In this document: positions 9,620 through 18,616 of the stretch, piece after piece
Layout: each line of letters starts with the position of its first letter
Position numbering within the stretch: the stretch's first letter is position 1
Source of the DNA: Trichothermofontia sichuanensis B231
Lineage (GTDB): Bacteria; Cyanobacteriota; Cyanobacteriia; B231
DNA: 64,000 nt
Direction of reading: 5' to 3'
Assembly: GCF_026240635.1 (NCBI RefSeq)
Contig: NZ_CP110848.1
Location: 4,111,741-4,175,740 of the forward strand
The notes under the pieces: model-generated
Told to the model about the DNA's origin: nothing
The model's input: only the letters and a program-made list of their open reading frames with translations
The model's database searches: none
Program-made: the position numbers and the translations under genes

Positions 9620-10194
9620 ACCTGCCCACCTGGATTACCCTTTCCCGTCTTCTTGCCGTTCCTGGCTTGCTCTATCTACTCTCAGAGCCGAGCGATCGCC
9701 ACCGTTGGGTGGGTCTGGGGATCTTTCTCCTCGCGGCGGGGACGGATTGGGTGGATGGTTACCTGGCGCGTCGTCTGAACCAGGTGACGGATTTAGGTAA
9801 ATTTCTGGATCCTCTGGTGGATAAGTTGTTAGTCCTGGCTCCCCTCCTAGCCCTAGTGGAGTTGGGAGAGGTTCCCGCTTGGGGGGTCTTTCTGATTCTG
9901 GCGCGGGAATTAACGATCGCGGGCTGGCGTGTCAATCAGACCCAGGTTACCGGAGCCAATCTTTGGGGCAAGTTCAAAACCGTCACCCAAATCGCCGCGA
10001 TCGCGCTGCTGATCGCCCCGCTCCCCCCGAGGTGGCACATCCCAACCTTAGTCATGTTTTGGTTAGCGGTCATGCTGACACTGCTCTCCGGCGCAATTTA
10101 TCTATGGGGAACGCAACAACCTTGCCGAGGACCTGAAAGGTGCTCGGATGCCCCTCACCCCCAACCCCTCTCCCAGCACGGGCGAGCAAGATGA
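9616..10194 (+). CDS. pgsA: CDP-diacylglycerol--glycerol-3-phosphate 3-phosphatidyltransferase; tail from a repeat
   Basis: Integral membrane enzyme making phosphatidylglycerol-phosphate, the first committed step to PG, which is essential in thylakoids. The CDP-alcohol phosphotransferase motif DGYLARRLN-x(5)-GKFLDPLVDK is intact (D-x2-DG-x2-AR-x8-G-x3-D-x3-D pattern). About five membrane helices are visible. The last ~16 residues (from about SDAPHPQPL) are encoded by the start of a family C repeat at about 10148, so the native C-terminus has been replaced or extended by repeat sequence. It is coupled to the upstream zinc-ribbon gene by an ATGA overlap. Confidence 0.9.
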   Translation: MNLPTWITLSRLLAVPGLLYLLSEPSDRHRWVGLGIFLLAAGTDWVDGYLARRLNQVTDLGKFLDPLVDKLLVLAPLLALVELGEVPAWGVFLILARELTIAGWRVNQTQVTGANLWGKFKTVTQIAAIALLIAPLPPRWHIPTLVMFWLAVMLTLLSGAIYLWGTQQPCRGPERCSDAPHPQPLSQHGRAR

Positions 10195-10439
10195 CCCTCA
10201 TCCCTCTCCCAGCGCGGGAGAGGAGCTTCGAGCCAGGGTTTTGGGTCAAAGTCCCTTTGCCCTTGGTGGGAGAAGGGATTGAGGGATGAGGGGACAAAGA
10301 TAAAGTCCCTTCGCCCCTTGGGGGAGATAGGCGTGAAGATAGAGCAGTAAGAAGTGAGGGAAACTGAGCGGCTATCTCCGTTCTCTTTTCTCGCTTCTCT
10401 CTCCTCGCATAAGGGGGAAAAGATGGTCAGTCAACCAGG
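10148..10439. repeat. Family C element running into the pgsA 3' end
   Basis: Starts with CCCTCACCCCCAACCCCTCT inside the pgsA frame and ends with GGTCAGTCAACCAGG at 10439, matching the right terminal repeat of the other family C copies. It contains the shared internal blocks GTGAGGGAAACTGAGCG and CTATCTCCGTTCTCTTT, also present at 33236-33270. It fills nearly the whole pgsA-alaS gap. No gene lies within it. Confidence 0.75.
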
Positions 10440-10609
10440 AGGACAAACCGCATCGTATGGAACCTAACAACTGACGGTGCCCCTGCGATCCTAGACTGGG
10501 CCTAGTCATGGGATTCTCCACTAGAAACGCTGGGCGATTTTCCAATCAACGTTACGCGATCGCTCAGTCGCAATGTCAGAATAGTCCCAGAGCCTTCTAT
10601 TTAAGTAGT

Positions 10610-13315
10610 ATGTCCTTCAAACCCCAGTATCGCAGCGGCGCAGAGATTCGGCAAACCTTCCTGGACTTCTATGCAGCCAGAGGCCACCAGATTGTCCCCA
10701 GTGCCTCCCTCATACCAGAAGATCCGACCGTGTTGCTGACGATCGCGGGGATGTTGCCCTTTAAGCCCATTTTTCTGGGGCAGCGGCCCGCCCCCTTCCC
10801 TCGTGCCACCTCATCCCAGAAGTGCATCCGTACTAATGATATTGAGAATGTGGGACGCACGGCGCGGCATCATACCTTCTTTGAGATGCTGGGCAACTTT
10901 AGCTTTGGCGACTATTTCAAAGATAAGGCGATCGCGTGGGCCTGGGAACTGTCTACCGAGGTCTTTGGCCTGCCCCCCGAACGGTTGGTGGTGAGCGTTT
11001 TCCGTGAGGATGATGAAGCTTTTGCCATTTGGCGGGACCAGATTGGGATTCCGGCCCATCGCATTCAGCGCATGGATGAGGCCGATAACTTCTGGGTATC
11101 GGGTCCCACAGGTCCCTGTGGCCCCTGCTCGGAGATCTACTACGACTTCCATCCCGAACGGGGTGATGACACGATTGATCTCGAAGACGACACCCGGTTC
11201 ATCGAGTTTTATAACCTGGTGTTCATGCAATATAACCGCGATGTCGAAGGGCATCTCACCCCTTTACAGGCGCAAAATATTGATACGGGTATGGGCCTGG
11301 AACGGATGGCCCAAATTCTGCAACAGGTGCCCAATAACTACGAAACTGATTTAATCTTGCCCATTATTAAAACAGCGGCAGCAATCGCGGGACTAGACTA
11401 CGCCCAGTGTGATGCGAAAACCCAGGTTTCTCTCAAGGTGATCGGGGACCACGTACGGGCTATTGTCCACCTGATAGCGGATGGGGTGACAGCCTCCAAT
11501 CTGGGTCGGGGCTATGTGTTGCGGCGCTTGATCCGACGAGTGGTGCGGCATGGGCGGTTGATTGGCATCGATCGTGAATTTACGGCAGACGTGGCCGCCA
11601 CCGCGATCGCCTTGGCAGAAGCGGTTTACCCCAATACCCGTGAGCGGCAAGCTGTCATCCAGGCCGAACTCCAGCGGGAGGAAGCACGTTTCCTGGAAAC
11701 CCTGGAACGGGGTGAAAAACTACTAACGGACATGATTGCTAGGGCGACTCCCAAAACGGGGCAACAGCCAGGACAGATTGCCGGGAAAGATGCCTTTATC
11801 CTCTACGATACCTACGGATTTCCGCTGGAACTGACCCAGGAAATTGCCGAAGAACAAGGTCTGACAGTGGATGTAGCGGGCTTTGAAGCGGCAATGGAGG
11901 AGCAACGTCGCCGTTCCCAGGAAGCCCACGAAACCATTGATCTCACCGTCCAGGGGTCTCTGGATCAACTGGCGGAACATATTCATGCAACGGTTTTCCG
12001 GGGCTATACTGACCTAACGACCCAGTCGGTTGTTGAAGCCGTCTTAGTTAACGGGAAACAGGTGCCCGCAGCTCCTGCAGGTAGCCAGGTGCAAATCGTC
12101 CTCCGGGAAACGCCCTTCTATGCGGAATCAGGGGGGCAAATTGGCGATCGCGGCTATTTATTGGCAGCAGATATGCCCTCACCCCTAACCCCTCTCTCTC
12201 CGGACGAGGGTAGCTCAGAATTACGGGTGCGGATTACGGATGTGCAGAAGGAGTCGGATTTCTTCATTCACTATGGTGAAGTGGAAGCAGGTACCCTGCG
12301 GGTAGGCGATCGCGTGACGGCGCAAATTGATGTGGCCTGTCGGCGTCGTGCCCAGGCCAACCATACGGCGACCCATCTGCTGCAAGCAGCCTTGAAAAAG
12401 ATTGTTGATCCGGCGATTTCCCAAGCAGGTTCTTTGGTGGCCTTCGATCGCCTGCGGTTTGACTTTAACTGCCCCCGTCCTCTGACCTTGGAAGAGCTGG
12501 AACAGGTGGAAGCCCAGGTCAATGCCTGGATTGCGGCAGCCACCCCAGCGACAGTAGCGGTGATGCCGATCGCAGAAGCCAAGGCCAAAGGGGCGATCGC
12601 CATGTTTGGCGAAAAGTATGGCGACCAAGTGCGGGTGGTGGATTACCCTGGTGTTTCAATGGAACTGTGTGGGGGAACCCATGTCGCCAATACGGCGGAA
12701 ATTGGTCTGTTCAAAATCATTGCGGAAACAGGGATTGCTTCTGGTGTGCGTCGTATTGAAGCGGTGGCGGGACAGGCGGCATTGGATTACCTGACCGTGC
12801 GCGATCGTATTGTGCGGGAATTGGGCGATCGCTTTAAGGCAAAACCGGAGGAGTTACCCGATCGCATTGCTAGCTTGCAAAGTGAGTTGAAATCTGCTCA
12901 GAAACAACTGGAACAATTGAAGGCGGAACTGGCGATCGCTAAGTCCGATAGCCTAGTGACCCAGGCGGAAACCGTGGGCAGCTTCCATCTGCTGGTGACC
13001 CAATTGGACGGGGTAGATGCGGAGGCGTTGAAAACGGCAGCGGAACGGTTGCAACAGAAACTCGGTCCCCAAGCGGCGGTGGTGTTGGGGTCAGTCCTCG
13101 CCCCAGACAAGGTATCGCTGGTTGCCGCCTTTGGTCCGGAGGTGCAGGCCAAGGGGATGCAGGCGGGTAAATTTATTGGCGCGATCGCTAAACTCTGCGG
13201 GGGGGGCGGGGGCGGGCGTCCCAATTTGGCCCAAGCGGGAGGACGGGATGCCAGTCAATTGCCAGCGGCCTTGCGATCGGCCCAAGAAGAGTTACAAGCA
13301 GCACTGAGAGGCTAA
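10610..13315 (+). CDS. alaS: Alanyl-tRNA synthetase with an in-frame repeat insertion
   Basis: Charges tRNA-Ala. The 901-residue product starts at [10 protein letters not shown]; an upstream in-frame ATG at 10508 would add 34 uncharacteristic residues and is rejected. The class II aminoacylation core is intact ([22 protein letters not shown] variant [13 protein letters not shown]). The editing domain zinc motif is present as HTATH and CGGTH, and the C-terminal Gly-rich C-Ala domain ends the protein. In the editing domain, after GDRGYLL, about 12-14 residues (around [12 protein letters not shown]) are encoded by a GC-rich repeat at 12175-12210 of the same type found between genes here; homologues normally have only a few residues at this turn. 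Confidence 0.95.
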   Translation: MSFKPQYRSGAEIRQTFLDFYAARGHQIVPSASLIPEDPTVLLTIAGMLPFKPIFLGQRPAPFPRATSSQKCIRTNDIENVGRTARHHTFFEMLGNFSFGDYFKDKAIAWAWELSTEVFGLPPERLVVSVFREDDEAFAIWRDQIGIPAHRIQRMDEADNFWVSGPTGPCGPCSEIYYDFHPERGDDTIDLEDDTRFIEFYNLVFMQYNRDVEGHLTPLQAQNIDTGMGLERMAQILQQVPNNYETDLILPIIKTAAAIAGLDYAQCDAKTQVSLKVIGDHVRAIVHLIADGVTASNLGRGYVLRRLIRRVVRHGRLIGIDREFTADVAATAIALAEAVYPNTRERQAVIQAELQREEARFLETLERGEKLLTDMIARATPKTGQQPGQIAGKDAFILYDTYGFPLELTQEIAEEQGLTVDVAGFEAAMEEQRRRSQEAHETIDLTVQGSLDQLAEHIHATVFRGYTDLTTQSVVEAVLVNGKQVPAAPAGSQVQIVLRETPFYAESGGQIGDRGYLLAADMPSPLTPLSPDEGSSELRVRITDVQKESDFFIHYGEVEAGTLRVGDRVTAQIDVACRRRAQANHTATHLLQAALKKIVDPAISQAGSLVAFDRLRFDFNCPRPLTLEELEQVEAQVNAWIAAATPATVAVMPIAEAKAKGAIAMFGEKYGDQVRVVDYPGVSMELCGGTHVANTAEIGLFKIIAETGIASGVRRIEAVAGQAALDYLTVRDRIVRELGDRFKAKPEELPDRIASLQSELKSAQKQLEQLKAELAIAKSDSLVTQAETVGSFHLLVTQLDGVDAEALKTAAERLQQKLGPQAAVVLGSVLAPDKVSLVAAFGPEVQAKGMQAGKFIGAIAKLCGGGGGGRPNLAQAGGRDASQLPAALRSAQEELQAALRG
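12175..12210. repeat. Repeat core inserted in frame within alaS
   Basis: The stretch beginning CCCTCACCCCTAACCCCTCT and ending GACGAGGG matches the core of the GC-rich interspersed repeats elsewhere in the window (for example 63660 and 27895, reverse strand). It adds about 12 codons to alaS without breaking the frame. Confidence 0.65.
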
Positions 13316-13351
13316 ATGCTAACTGCCTTAAGCATCTCTCCTCTGAGTTGT

Positions 13352-13628
13352 TATCGTCTTTACCTTAATCATAAAGTACAGTTTTACAGGGGTAGGATGG
13401 GTGCACCCCGTTGGTGAGGGTTGCCTTCTCCCCACTTGGGAGAAGGGGTTGGGGGATGAGGGCTGCCGGTCGGATCGAGTCCAAGCCTTATGGTCAATCC
13501 AAATAAGAACGATACAATTTTTGACTCCTCTCTCCCGGAACGGGAGAGGGGTGGGGGGTGAGGGTGCTGTTTCAGCCTAAATTGCAATGACTATAACTGT
13601 GTACTGAGTAAATTGGGTAAAGGCTGTA
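13352..13628. mobile_element. Family A miniature element, interrupted by a family B copy
   Basis: The left end (TCTTTACCTTAATCATAAAG, degenerate) and right end GTACTGAGTAAATTGGGTAA followed by AGGCTGTA match the ends of the intact family A copy at 63500-63756 in the opposite orientation. Relative to that copy, this one contains an extra 107 bases (13489-13595), the family B element. It occupies the whole alaS to S4-gene gap and encodes nothing. Confidence 0.72.
13489..13595. mobile_element. Family B miniature element (copy B1), nested in family A
   Basis: 107 bases from TATGGTCAATCC to GCAATGACTATA. The ends are imperfect inverted repeats (TATGGTCAAT and TATAGTCATT in reverse) beginning and ending with TA. 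It contains the hairpin core CTCTCCCGGAACGGGAGAGG. The copies at 57677-57783 and 63793-63899 are also exactly 107 bases. Confidence 0.8.
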
Positions 13629-13644
13629 ACTTTGCTGTGAGTCT

Positions 13645-13863
13645 TTAAGAGGCTGAGTCCAGCAAATCAACTGTGAACGATTGTCCCCCCACGGTGACAC
13701 GATCGCCTGGCTTTAACTTACGCCCCCGCTGGGTGACCACTTCGCCGTTCACCCTGACCTCCCCAGCCTGGATCATGACCTTGGCCTGCCCCCCCGTGGC
13801 TGCCACCCCAACCCACTTAAGGAACTGGTCTAGTTTGATCGGTTTTGGGTTGCCCGGTTCCAT
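13645..13863 (-). CDS. Small S4-domain RNA-binding protein
   Basis: A 72-residue protein almost entirely composed of an S4 fold: IKLDQFLKWVGVAATGGQAK, then VRVNGEVVTQRGRKLKPGDRV. Single-domain S4 proteins of this YaaA/RlbA type bind structured RNA, probably rRNA. The frame is open upstream to 14097, but that part overlaps tRNA-His and is not protein-like. The ATG at 13863 (MEPGNPKPI) is the first sensible start; a GTG at 13884 is an alternative. It is transcribed towards the family A element and convergently with alaS. Confidence 0.82.
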   Translation of the reverse strand: MEPGNPKPIKLDQFLKWVGVAATGGQAKVMIQAGEVRVNGEVVTQRGRKLKPGDRVTVGGQSFTVDLLDSAS

Positions 13864-14050
13864 GTAGGGATGCTCCCTGTCCACTTGCAAGAGATACACT
13901 TTGCCTGCTGGCAGTATACGGGAAAACCGCCCTAGGATGGATAAAGCAACAACCGTGGAATTAGGGAGCCGTCCAGTTTGGTAACAAGTCGTCCTTAGCC
14001 AATCTAGATCGATGCGTGAGCAAGCTGCTATACTAAGGAACGCGATGAAT

Positions 14051-14124
14051 GGCGAGCGTAGCCAAGCGGTTAAGGCAGTGGATTGTGGATCCACCATGCG
14101 CGGGTTCGAATCCCGTCGTTCGCC
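14051..14124 (+). tRNA. tRNA-His (GTG anticodon)
   Basis: A 74-nt cloverleaf. The acceptor strand GGCGAGCG pairs with CGTTCGCC, the anticodon stem-loop has TTGTGGA with anticodon GTG, and the T-arm contains GGTTCGAATCC. The first G is the encoded G-1 that pairs with C73, the identity element of tRNA-His. CCA is not encoded. Confidence 0.95.
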
Positions 14125-14178
14125 CTAAAGATCATCTGTGGACTCTGAATGTTGAAGACGTCGAGACAGCGATCACCA

Positions 14179-14805
14179 CTATGCCAGATTGAGCAATCGC
14201 TTCAAAATCTGAACAACCTGGTATAGCTGATTTTCCCGACGCAGGGAGAGGGTAAACTTATCTGACCAGTCATAACGGCGCTGCTGCGGGTCAAGCTTAA
14301 TAAACAAGTAGTCTTCCCCGGTAGTAATTAGCCCAAATAGGGGCCGCTGCTCCGGGTTCGCCATCATGTAAGCCAGGGTTTGAGGTAGCGCCTGCATGAC
14401 ACTGAAGCCGTACCGCTTGGTTTCCAGGACAACCAGCCACACCTGTTCCCGAAGGATCAACACATCAATCAGTCCTTCCAAACGACGATCACCGTCTTCG
14501 ATCTCGATTTTGATGTATTTCTCGCCCCGAATCCAATAGGGGGGATCATACAGTCCTAATAACTCCAATAGCGGTGCCACAATAATGAGGCTCACAGTAC
14601 TTTCGGTAATGGCCCCCCCCGCCTGGTAATAGCGGTAGCGATCGCGGAGTCGATCCAGTAAGGCACACTCCGCTGCGGTTAGCGCTGGCAAGTCAGTCCG
14701 CCACTCTGGAAAAAAGTCTGGGTCATCCGTAGGACTGAGATGAAAAGCAGCATGAACCTCATGGAGGTTGGTAATGGCCTGGGTAACCCCGATCGTTGTC
14801 GTCAT
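14179..14805 (-). CDS. PD-(D/E)XK nuclease-like protein (HSDR_N-like)
   Basis: A 208-residue soluble protein. Residues ~105-125 read LEGLIDVLILREQ then VWLVVLETKR, the D-x(n)-E-x-K spacing of the PD-(D/E)XK nuclease fold, as in the N-terminal domain of type I restriction subunits. It stands alone with no helicase, methylase or specificity subunit, so a role in restriction is not supported. The family occurs as solitary genes in cyanobacteria. It is divergent from the operon starting at 15042, with a 236-base gap containing a short TAACGGCATAGTTT tandem at about 14811-14838. Nuclease activity is inferred from the motif only. Confidence 0.75.
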   Translation of the reverse strand: MTTTIGVTQAITNLHEVHAAFHLSPTDDPDFFPEWRTDLPALTAAECALLDRLRDRYRYYQAGGAITESTVSLIIVAPLLELLGLYDPPYWIRGEKYIKIEIEDGDRRLEGLIDVLILREQVWLVVLETKRYGFSVMQALPQTLAYMMANPEQRPLFGLITTGEDYLFIKLDPQQRRYDWSDKFTLSLRRENQLYQVVQILKRLLNLA

Positions 14806-15041
14806 GGTCTAACGGCATAGTTTAACGGCATAGTTTGACTGAAGTTTGGGCAGGGTAGGCAGGTTGGAGGTGCGGCTGGATCGAGACTGGCTCAGTCTAG
14901 TTCGCTAAGCACTCACCCTGGTATTCGTTTGCTTCAATCATAACGGCTGTTGCCATCGGTAATCCCCGACCCCTCCAACAAATCCCCCAAGATGCTGCTA
15001 CGATCGCCCTATCCCTACGCAAGTAATCTTGGGCAACACAT

Positions 15042-15848
15042 ATGGAGTCAACCGCGAAATCCCCCGATCAAATGGTGATTACGGAGGTTAATGCCACCCT
15101 CAAACGACTCTTGAAACACTGGGAAAATGTAAAGAAAGCGCAACAAAGCTGGGACTTTAAATCCTCGGATCAGGTGCTAACCGCGTTCACAGAAGACATC
15201 GAGCGCCTCGTCCAATCCTGGCCTGAATCGGAGCAAATTCTCCGTACCGCGATCGCCCAGGATCAAGCCTTTGTGTTGTCGGCTGACTATCCCAGCGCGA
15301 TCGCAGCGGCCTTTGCTGCGGTGGATGTGCCCCTCCAGGGCGAGTTTCCCACCTATGAATTTCCGCCCTTCAAGCTGACCTTTTCGCCAGAGAATGGCTA
15401 TGTGCGGCTCAGTATTGGTCGCCAATCGCAACAAACCCGTCTCTTTGCCCCCGATGGGTTAGCTGCCTGGGTAGCGGTACAATACAAACAGGTGGTCAAC
15501 AGTAGTTTTAATGCCGATCGCTTCTGTCGTGATCTGCTCAGTGCCTACGAGATTGTGAACCGTCTGGCGCTGAAACAACCGGAGGTTGCCTGGGGACACC
15601 CCGTTCCCCTCAAGGATATTTATAAGCTGCTCACATTGAAGCAGTCTGCCCGTCAAGATTATCCCGAATCCCTATTTATCTACGATCTCGCCCGTCTCAA
15701 GGAGCAATTTGACATTAGCTATCACCAATATCGGTTTGAACTGGTGCCTTCGCGCAATGCGGCTAAGGGACTGCTTTTACGGGACAGCAAAGGTCAAGAA
15801 AGTCGAGTTGATGCCTTGATTATTTATGCCAACGATGACACGGATTAA
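15042..15848 (+). CDS. Unknown protein encoded with BrxD-like ATPases
   Basis: A 268-residue soluble protein I do not recognise. The N-terminal ~75 residues are predicted helical with several Trp residues; the centre (~95-150) is beta-rich and aromatic. No catalytic motif or zinc site is visible. The start at MESTAKSPDQ follows GGGCAACAC. The 3' end overlaps the next gene by 14 bases when that gene starts at 15835, so the two are translationally coupled and probably act together. A partner or substrate adaptor of the ATPases is an inference from position only. Confidence 0.78.
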   Translation: MESTAKSPDQMVITEVNATLKRLLKHWENVKKAQQSWDFKSSDQVLTAFTEDIERLVQSWPESEQILRTAIAQDQAFVLSADYPSAIAAAFAAVDVPLQGEFPTYEFPPFKLTFSPENGYVRLSIGRQSQQTRLFAPDGLAAWVAVQYKQVVNSSFNADRFCRDLLSAYEIVNRLALKQPEVAWGHPVPLKDIYKLLTLKQSARQDYPESLFIYDLARLKEQFDISYHQYRFELVPSRNAAKGLLLRDSKGQESRVDALIIYANDDTD

Positions 15849-17064
15849 CCCAGCAGATCTGGAGCAGTTACAGCAGGGCATCCCGCCCAGTGATCCTGCC
15901 TTGCTCACCCAGATGACCCTGGGGCGCGAAGTCTGGCTCGATCGCGTCCAGGAGCATTACCTGGAAAACTACCTGGCCGATGGCGGCAGTAAGGTCAAAG
16001 TCCTGGTGGGCGAAGCGGGGACGGGCAAAACCCATTTGCTGCGATCGGTCGCCCAGGATGCCCAGGCATTGGGGTATGCAACCGTCTACCTCTCGGCGCG
16101 GGATCACAAGCTCAATGACCTGCCGGGACTGTACCGGGCGATCGTGGCCCAATTAGATCTGGATGCCCTTGTGCAAGGCTTGTGTGGCTATGTGGCGGCG
16201 AAACTGGGCTATGGCCGCGATCGCTACGATGGCCAGGGGTCACTGGTGCCGCTGATCTGTGAGGAACAGTTGCTCACACGAGATCAGGCGATTCGCGAAA
16301 TCAACCGGGCCAAGGCCAACGCCTTTCATACGATTGATCTGGGGACTTCCTTCCGCACTTTTGCCCACCATGTCATTACCAGTCATTTGATTCATGGGAA
16401 CGAGGCCGATCTGGCCCTAGGGCTGAAATGGTTGCGAGGCGAAAAGTTAGAACGCCACGAAAAGCAGATTACCCACCTCTTTGAACGTCTCAGTCGCACC
16501 ACAGCCCGTGCCTGGTTAAATTGCCTGATTCGATTGTTGCAATTGGCCGGAAAAACGGGGTTAGTGGTGGCGATCGATGACCTGGAGGTAATGACGGAAC
16601 ATTCGCCCATTACCGGGCGGTTTATTTATACGCCCAATGCGATCAAAGATGTGTGTGAACTCTTCCGCCAACTGATTGATGATGTGGAACTACTCAGCCA
16701 TTTCCTGTTGCTCCTGGCAGGGCGTCCACCGTTGATTAATGACGAAAAGCGGGGTTTCAAGAGTTATGAAGCCCTCTGGATGCGGTTGCAAACAGGGTTG
16801 GTGCCCATTGGGAGATTTAATCCTTTGGCGGATATTGTCGATACTGATGCCCACCTGCTAGCCAATGGTCGCGATTTTGCTGAAGCTGTCCACGGCAAGC
16901 TGCTAACCCTGTTTAGCGATGCCAATTTACCCCTGGAGTTGGATTATGACCAGGTACCCGATCTCAGTGAACAGGGGCCACTGCGATCGGCGGTAATCAA
17001 AGCGACGTTGATGGTGGAGTCTGCCCTCACCCCCGGCCCCTCTGCCCAGGGCGAGGGGAGATGA
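15835..17064 (+). CDS. BrxC/BrxD-like P-loop ATPase, first of a pair
   Basis: AAA-like ATPase (409 aa from 15835; an ATG at 15826 is also in frame). The Walker A motif GEAGTGKTHLL lies at residues ~59-69 and the Walker B motif LVVAIDDLEV follows at ~245. The arrangement, including the long helical insertion and the late LLAGRPPLI sensor-like strand, fits the DUF2791/BREX ATP-binding protein family. It overlaps the upstream unknown gene by 14 bases. The last ~14 residues (ALTPGPSAQGEGR) and the stop codon are encoded by a 44-bp GC-rich repeat that is tandemly duplicated just after. No BREX methylase, PglZ or helicase is present nearby, so calling it BREX is not justified. Confidence 0.78.
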   Translation: MTRINPADLEQLQQGIPPSDPALLTQMTLGREVWLDRVQEHYLENYLADGGSKVKVLVGEAGTGKTHLLRSVAQDAQALGYATVYLSARDHKLNDLPGLYRAIVAQLDLDALVQGLCGYVAAKLGYGRDRYDGQGSLVPLICEEQLLTRDQAIREINRAKANAFHTIDLGTSFRTFAHHVITSHLIHGNEADLALGLKWLRGEKLERHEKQITHLFERLSRTTARAWLNCLIRLLQLAGKTGLVVAIDDLEVMTEHSPITGRFIYTPNAIKDVCELFRQLIDDVELLSHFLLLLAGRPPLINDEKRGFKSYEALWMRLQTGLVPIGRFNPLADIVDTDAHLLANGRDFAEAVHGKLLTLFSDANLPLELDYDQVPDLSEQGPLRSAVIKATLMVESALTPGPSAQGEGR

Positions 17065-17110
17065 AGGCCCTTACCCCCGGCCCCTCTGCCCAGGGCGAGG
17101 GGAGATGAAG
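17023..17110. repeat. Two tandem 44-bp GC-rich repeat units
   Basis: The unit GCCCTCACCCCCGGCCCCTC...GATGAAG runs 17023-17066 and again 17067-17110 with a single C/T change visible. The first unit supplies the stop codon and last residues of the upstream ATPase; the second lies in the spacer before the next ATPase. Confidence 0.85.
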
Positions 17111-17148
17111 TAGATACGTTTTTTTTTTGCGTTGTGACCTGATGTCCT

Positions 17149-18429
17149 ATGCCAACCTACTCGGAACCTCGTAAACAGGCGATCGCGGTGATTGAGTCCC
17201 TGCGGGCGGGGATTCCCACGCGGGTCTCGACCCGTGAACTGCCCGATCTGCGGGAATCCTTAATCGAGCAAATTGCTCAGGATCTACGCCGGTTAGCCGA
17301 TGGCAATCCGCCACCCGGTCGCCTGCTGTGGGGGGCCTATGGCCAGGGGAAAACCCATGCTTTGACGGCAGTGGAACACATGGCCCTGGATGAGGGCTTT
17401 GCAGTGAGTCGCCTGTCCCTCAGCCGGGAGGTGTCCTGCCACCATTTGTTTAACTTCTATGGTCGGGTGGCGATCGCCCTTCGCACGCCCGATTCGCAAA
17501 TCCCAGGCATTCAACAAGCCCTCGATCGTCAGGAACCGGGCAACCTCATCGATAGTCCCATCCTTAATCCGGGACGCTATGTCCATCCCCTACCCGCGAT
17601 CGTCCTGGAGGACTATTTCTATGCAGCGGGCGAAGACCGGGACCTGCTCTACGGCGATCTGATGGGAACCCGGCTGTCCATGCTGGAACTGCGACGGATG
17701 CATCGCCTCAACCGGGGGGAAACGATGCCGCGCTTTGAGGAAAATTTCCGTGTGGCCCAACACGCCAGTGCCTACTTTGGGCTGATGGCGGATGCGCTGG
17801 TGTGGTGTGGGTATAAGGGCTGGGTGATTCTGATTGATGAGGTGGAGTTGGTCGGTCGGTTGGGCCGGGTCAGCCGCCTGCAAGCCTACCGGAATCTCAA
17901 CTGGCTGCTCAACTGGTCGAAAAATATGCCCTACCCGATCTATACCCTGGGGGTGGTGGCGTCCAGTTTACGAAATGATGTCTGGTTCAGTGGGGCGGGC
18001 GCAATCGAGGCTAAACCCACGGGACGGCAGGCGCGGATTGATAGTGTCCAGATCCCGGCCCTGGCGGCAGAACGAGGGGGACCGGAATTGGCACTGGAGA
18101 TGGAGAATTTTTTCAAAATGGCGATTAATAGCCGTCAATGTCCTTCGATCAAGCTGATTAGGGATAGCGATTTAGAGAGTTTGTTGGAGCGTCTGCGGGA
18201 GTTGCATGGGGTCGCCTATGATTGGTCGGCGCAACTGGATGTGGACAGTTTGCGGCGCAAGGTGAAGGAAACGGGGAGTCAACCGATTCGCACGTATATT
18301 CGGGCGGCGCTGGAGGTGTTGGATATGGCCTATGTCTATCGGGAGGCGATCGATTTACAGGTAGATCGGCTTCAGGAAGCGGCCCTGACGGAAGATGAGA
18401 GTTATTTTGTGCCGGCAGCGGATGAGTGA
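17149..18429 (+). CDS. BrxC/BrxD-like P-loop ATPase, second of a pair
   Basis: A 426-residue ATPase of the same broad family as its neighbour but clearly diverged. The Walker A motif GAYGQGKTHAL starts at residue ~62; the Walker B motif WVILIDEVELV lies at ~225. The GAYGQGKTH form is close to that of BREX BrxC/BrxD proteins. The N-terminus REPEATs are absent; residues 1-55 resemble the substrate-binding lead-in seen in DUF2791 proteins. It is 84 bases downstream of the first ATPase, with a T10 run just before. The pair may form a hetero-oligomer; that is inference. Confidence 0.78.
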   Translation: MPTYSEPRKQAIAVIESLRAGIPTRVSTRELPDLRESLIEQIAQDLRRLADGNPPPGRLLWGAYGQGKTHALTAVEHMALDEGFAVSRLSLSREVSCHHLFNFYGRVAIALRTPDSQIPGIQQALDRQEPGNLIDSPILNPGRYVHPLPAIVLEDYFYAAGEDRDLLYGDLMGTRLSMLELRRMHRLNRGETMPRFEENFRVAQHASAYFGLMADALVWCGYKGWVILIDEVELVGRLGRVSRLQAYRNLNWLLNWSKNMPYPIYTLGVVASSLRNDVWFSGAGAIEAKPTGRQARIDSVQIPALAAERGGPELALEMENFFKMAINSRQCPSIKLIRDSDLESLLERLRELHGVAYDWSAQLDVDSLRRKVKETGSQPIRTYIRAALEVLDMAYVYREAIDLQVDRLQEAALTEDESYFVPAADE

Positions 18430-18616
18430 GGGGAGCGGTTAGGGTGTTGGATTCACCACCAAGACACGAAGGGGCACGAAGGGACGCGAAGGGAGGGTCG
18501 GTGTCCCCCACAAAACCAATTCTTCCTGATTGAGGATGACCCACGACGTAAGGAAAGGTAGAAACTTCTGTCCCCCAAGCCGCGTCCCAGGAAGTGTAAC
18601 GGTACCATTGGCAACC

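Noticed and set aside
14179-14805. Type I restriction enzyme subunit
   Set aside because: Only the nuclease-like motif is present; there is no helicase region and no methylase or specificity gene nearby.
15835-18429. Calling the ATPase pair a BREX system
   Set aside because: No BrxX/PglX methylase, PglZ, BrxL or helicase is near; only the ATPase family is shared.
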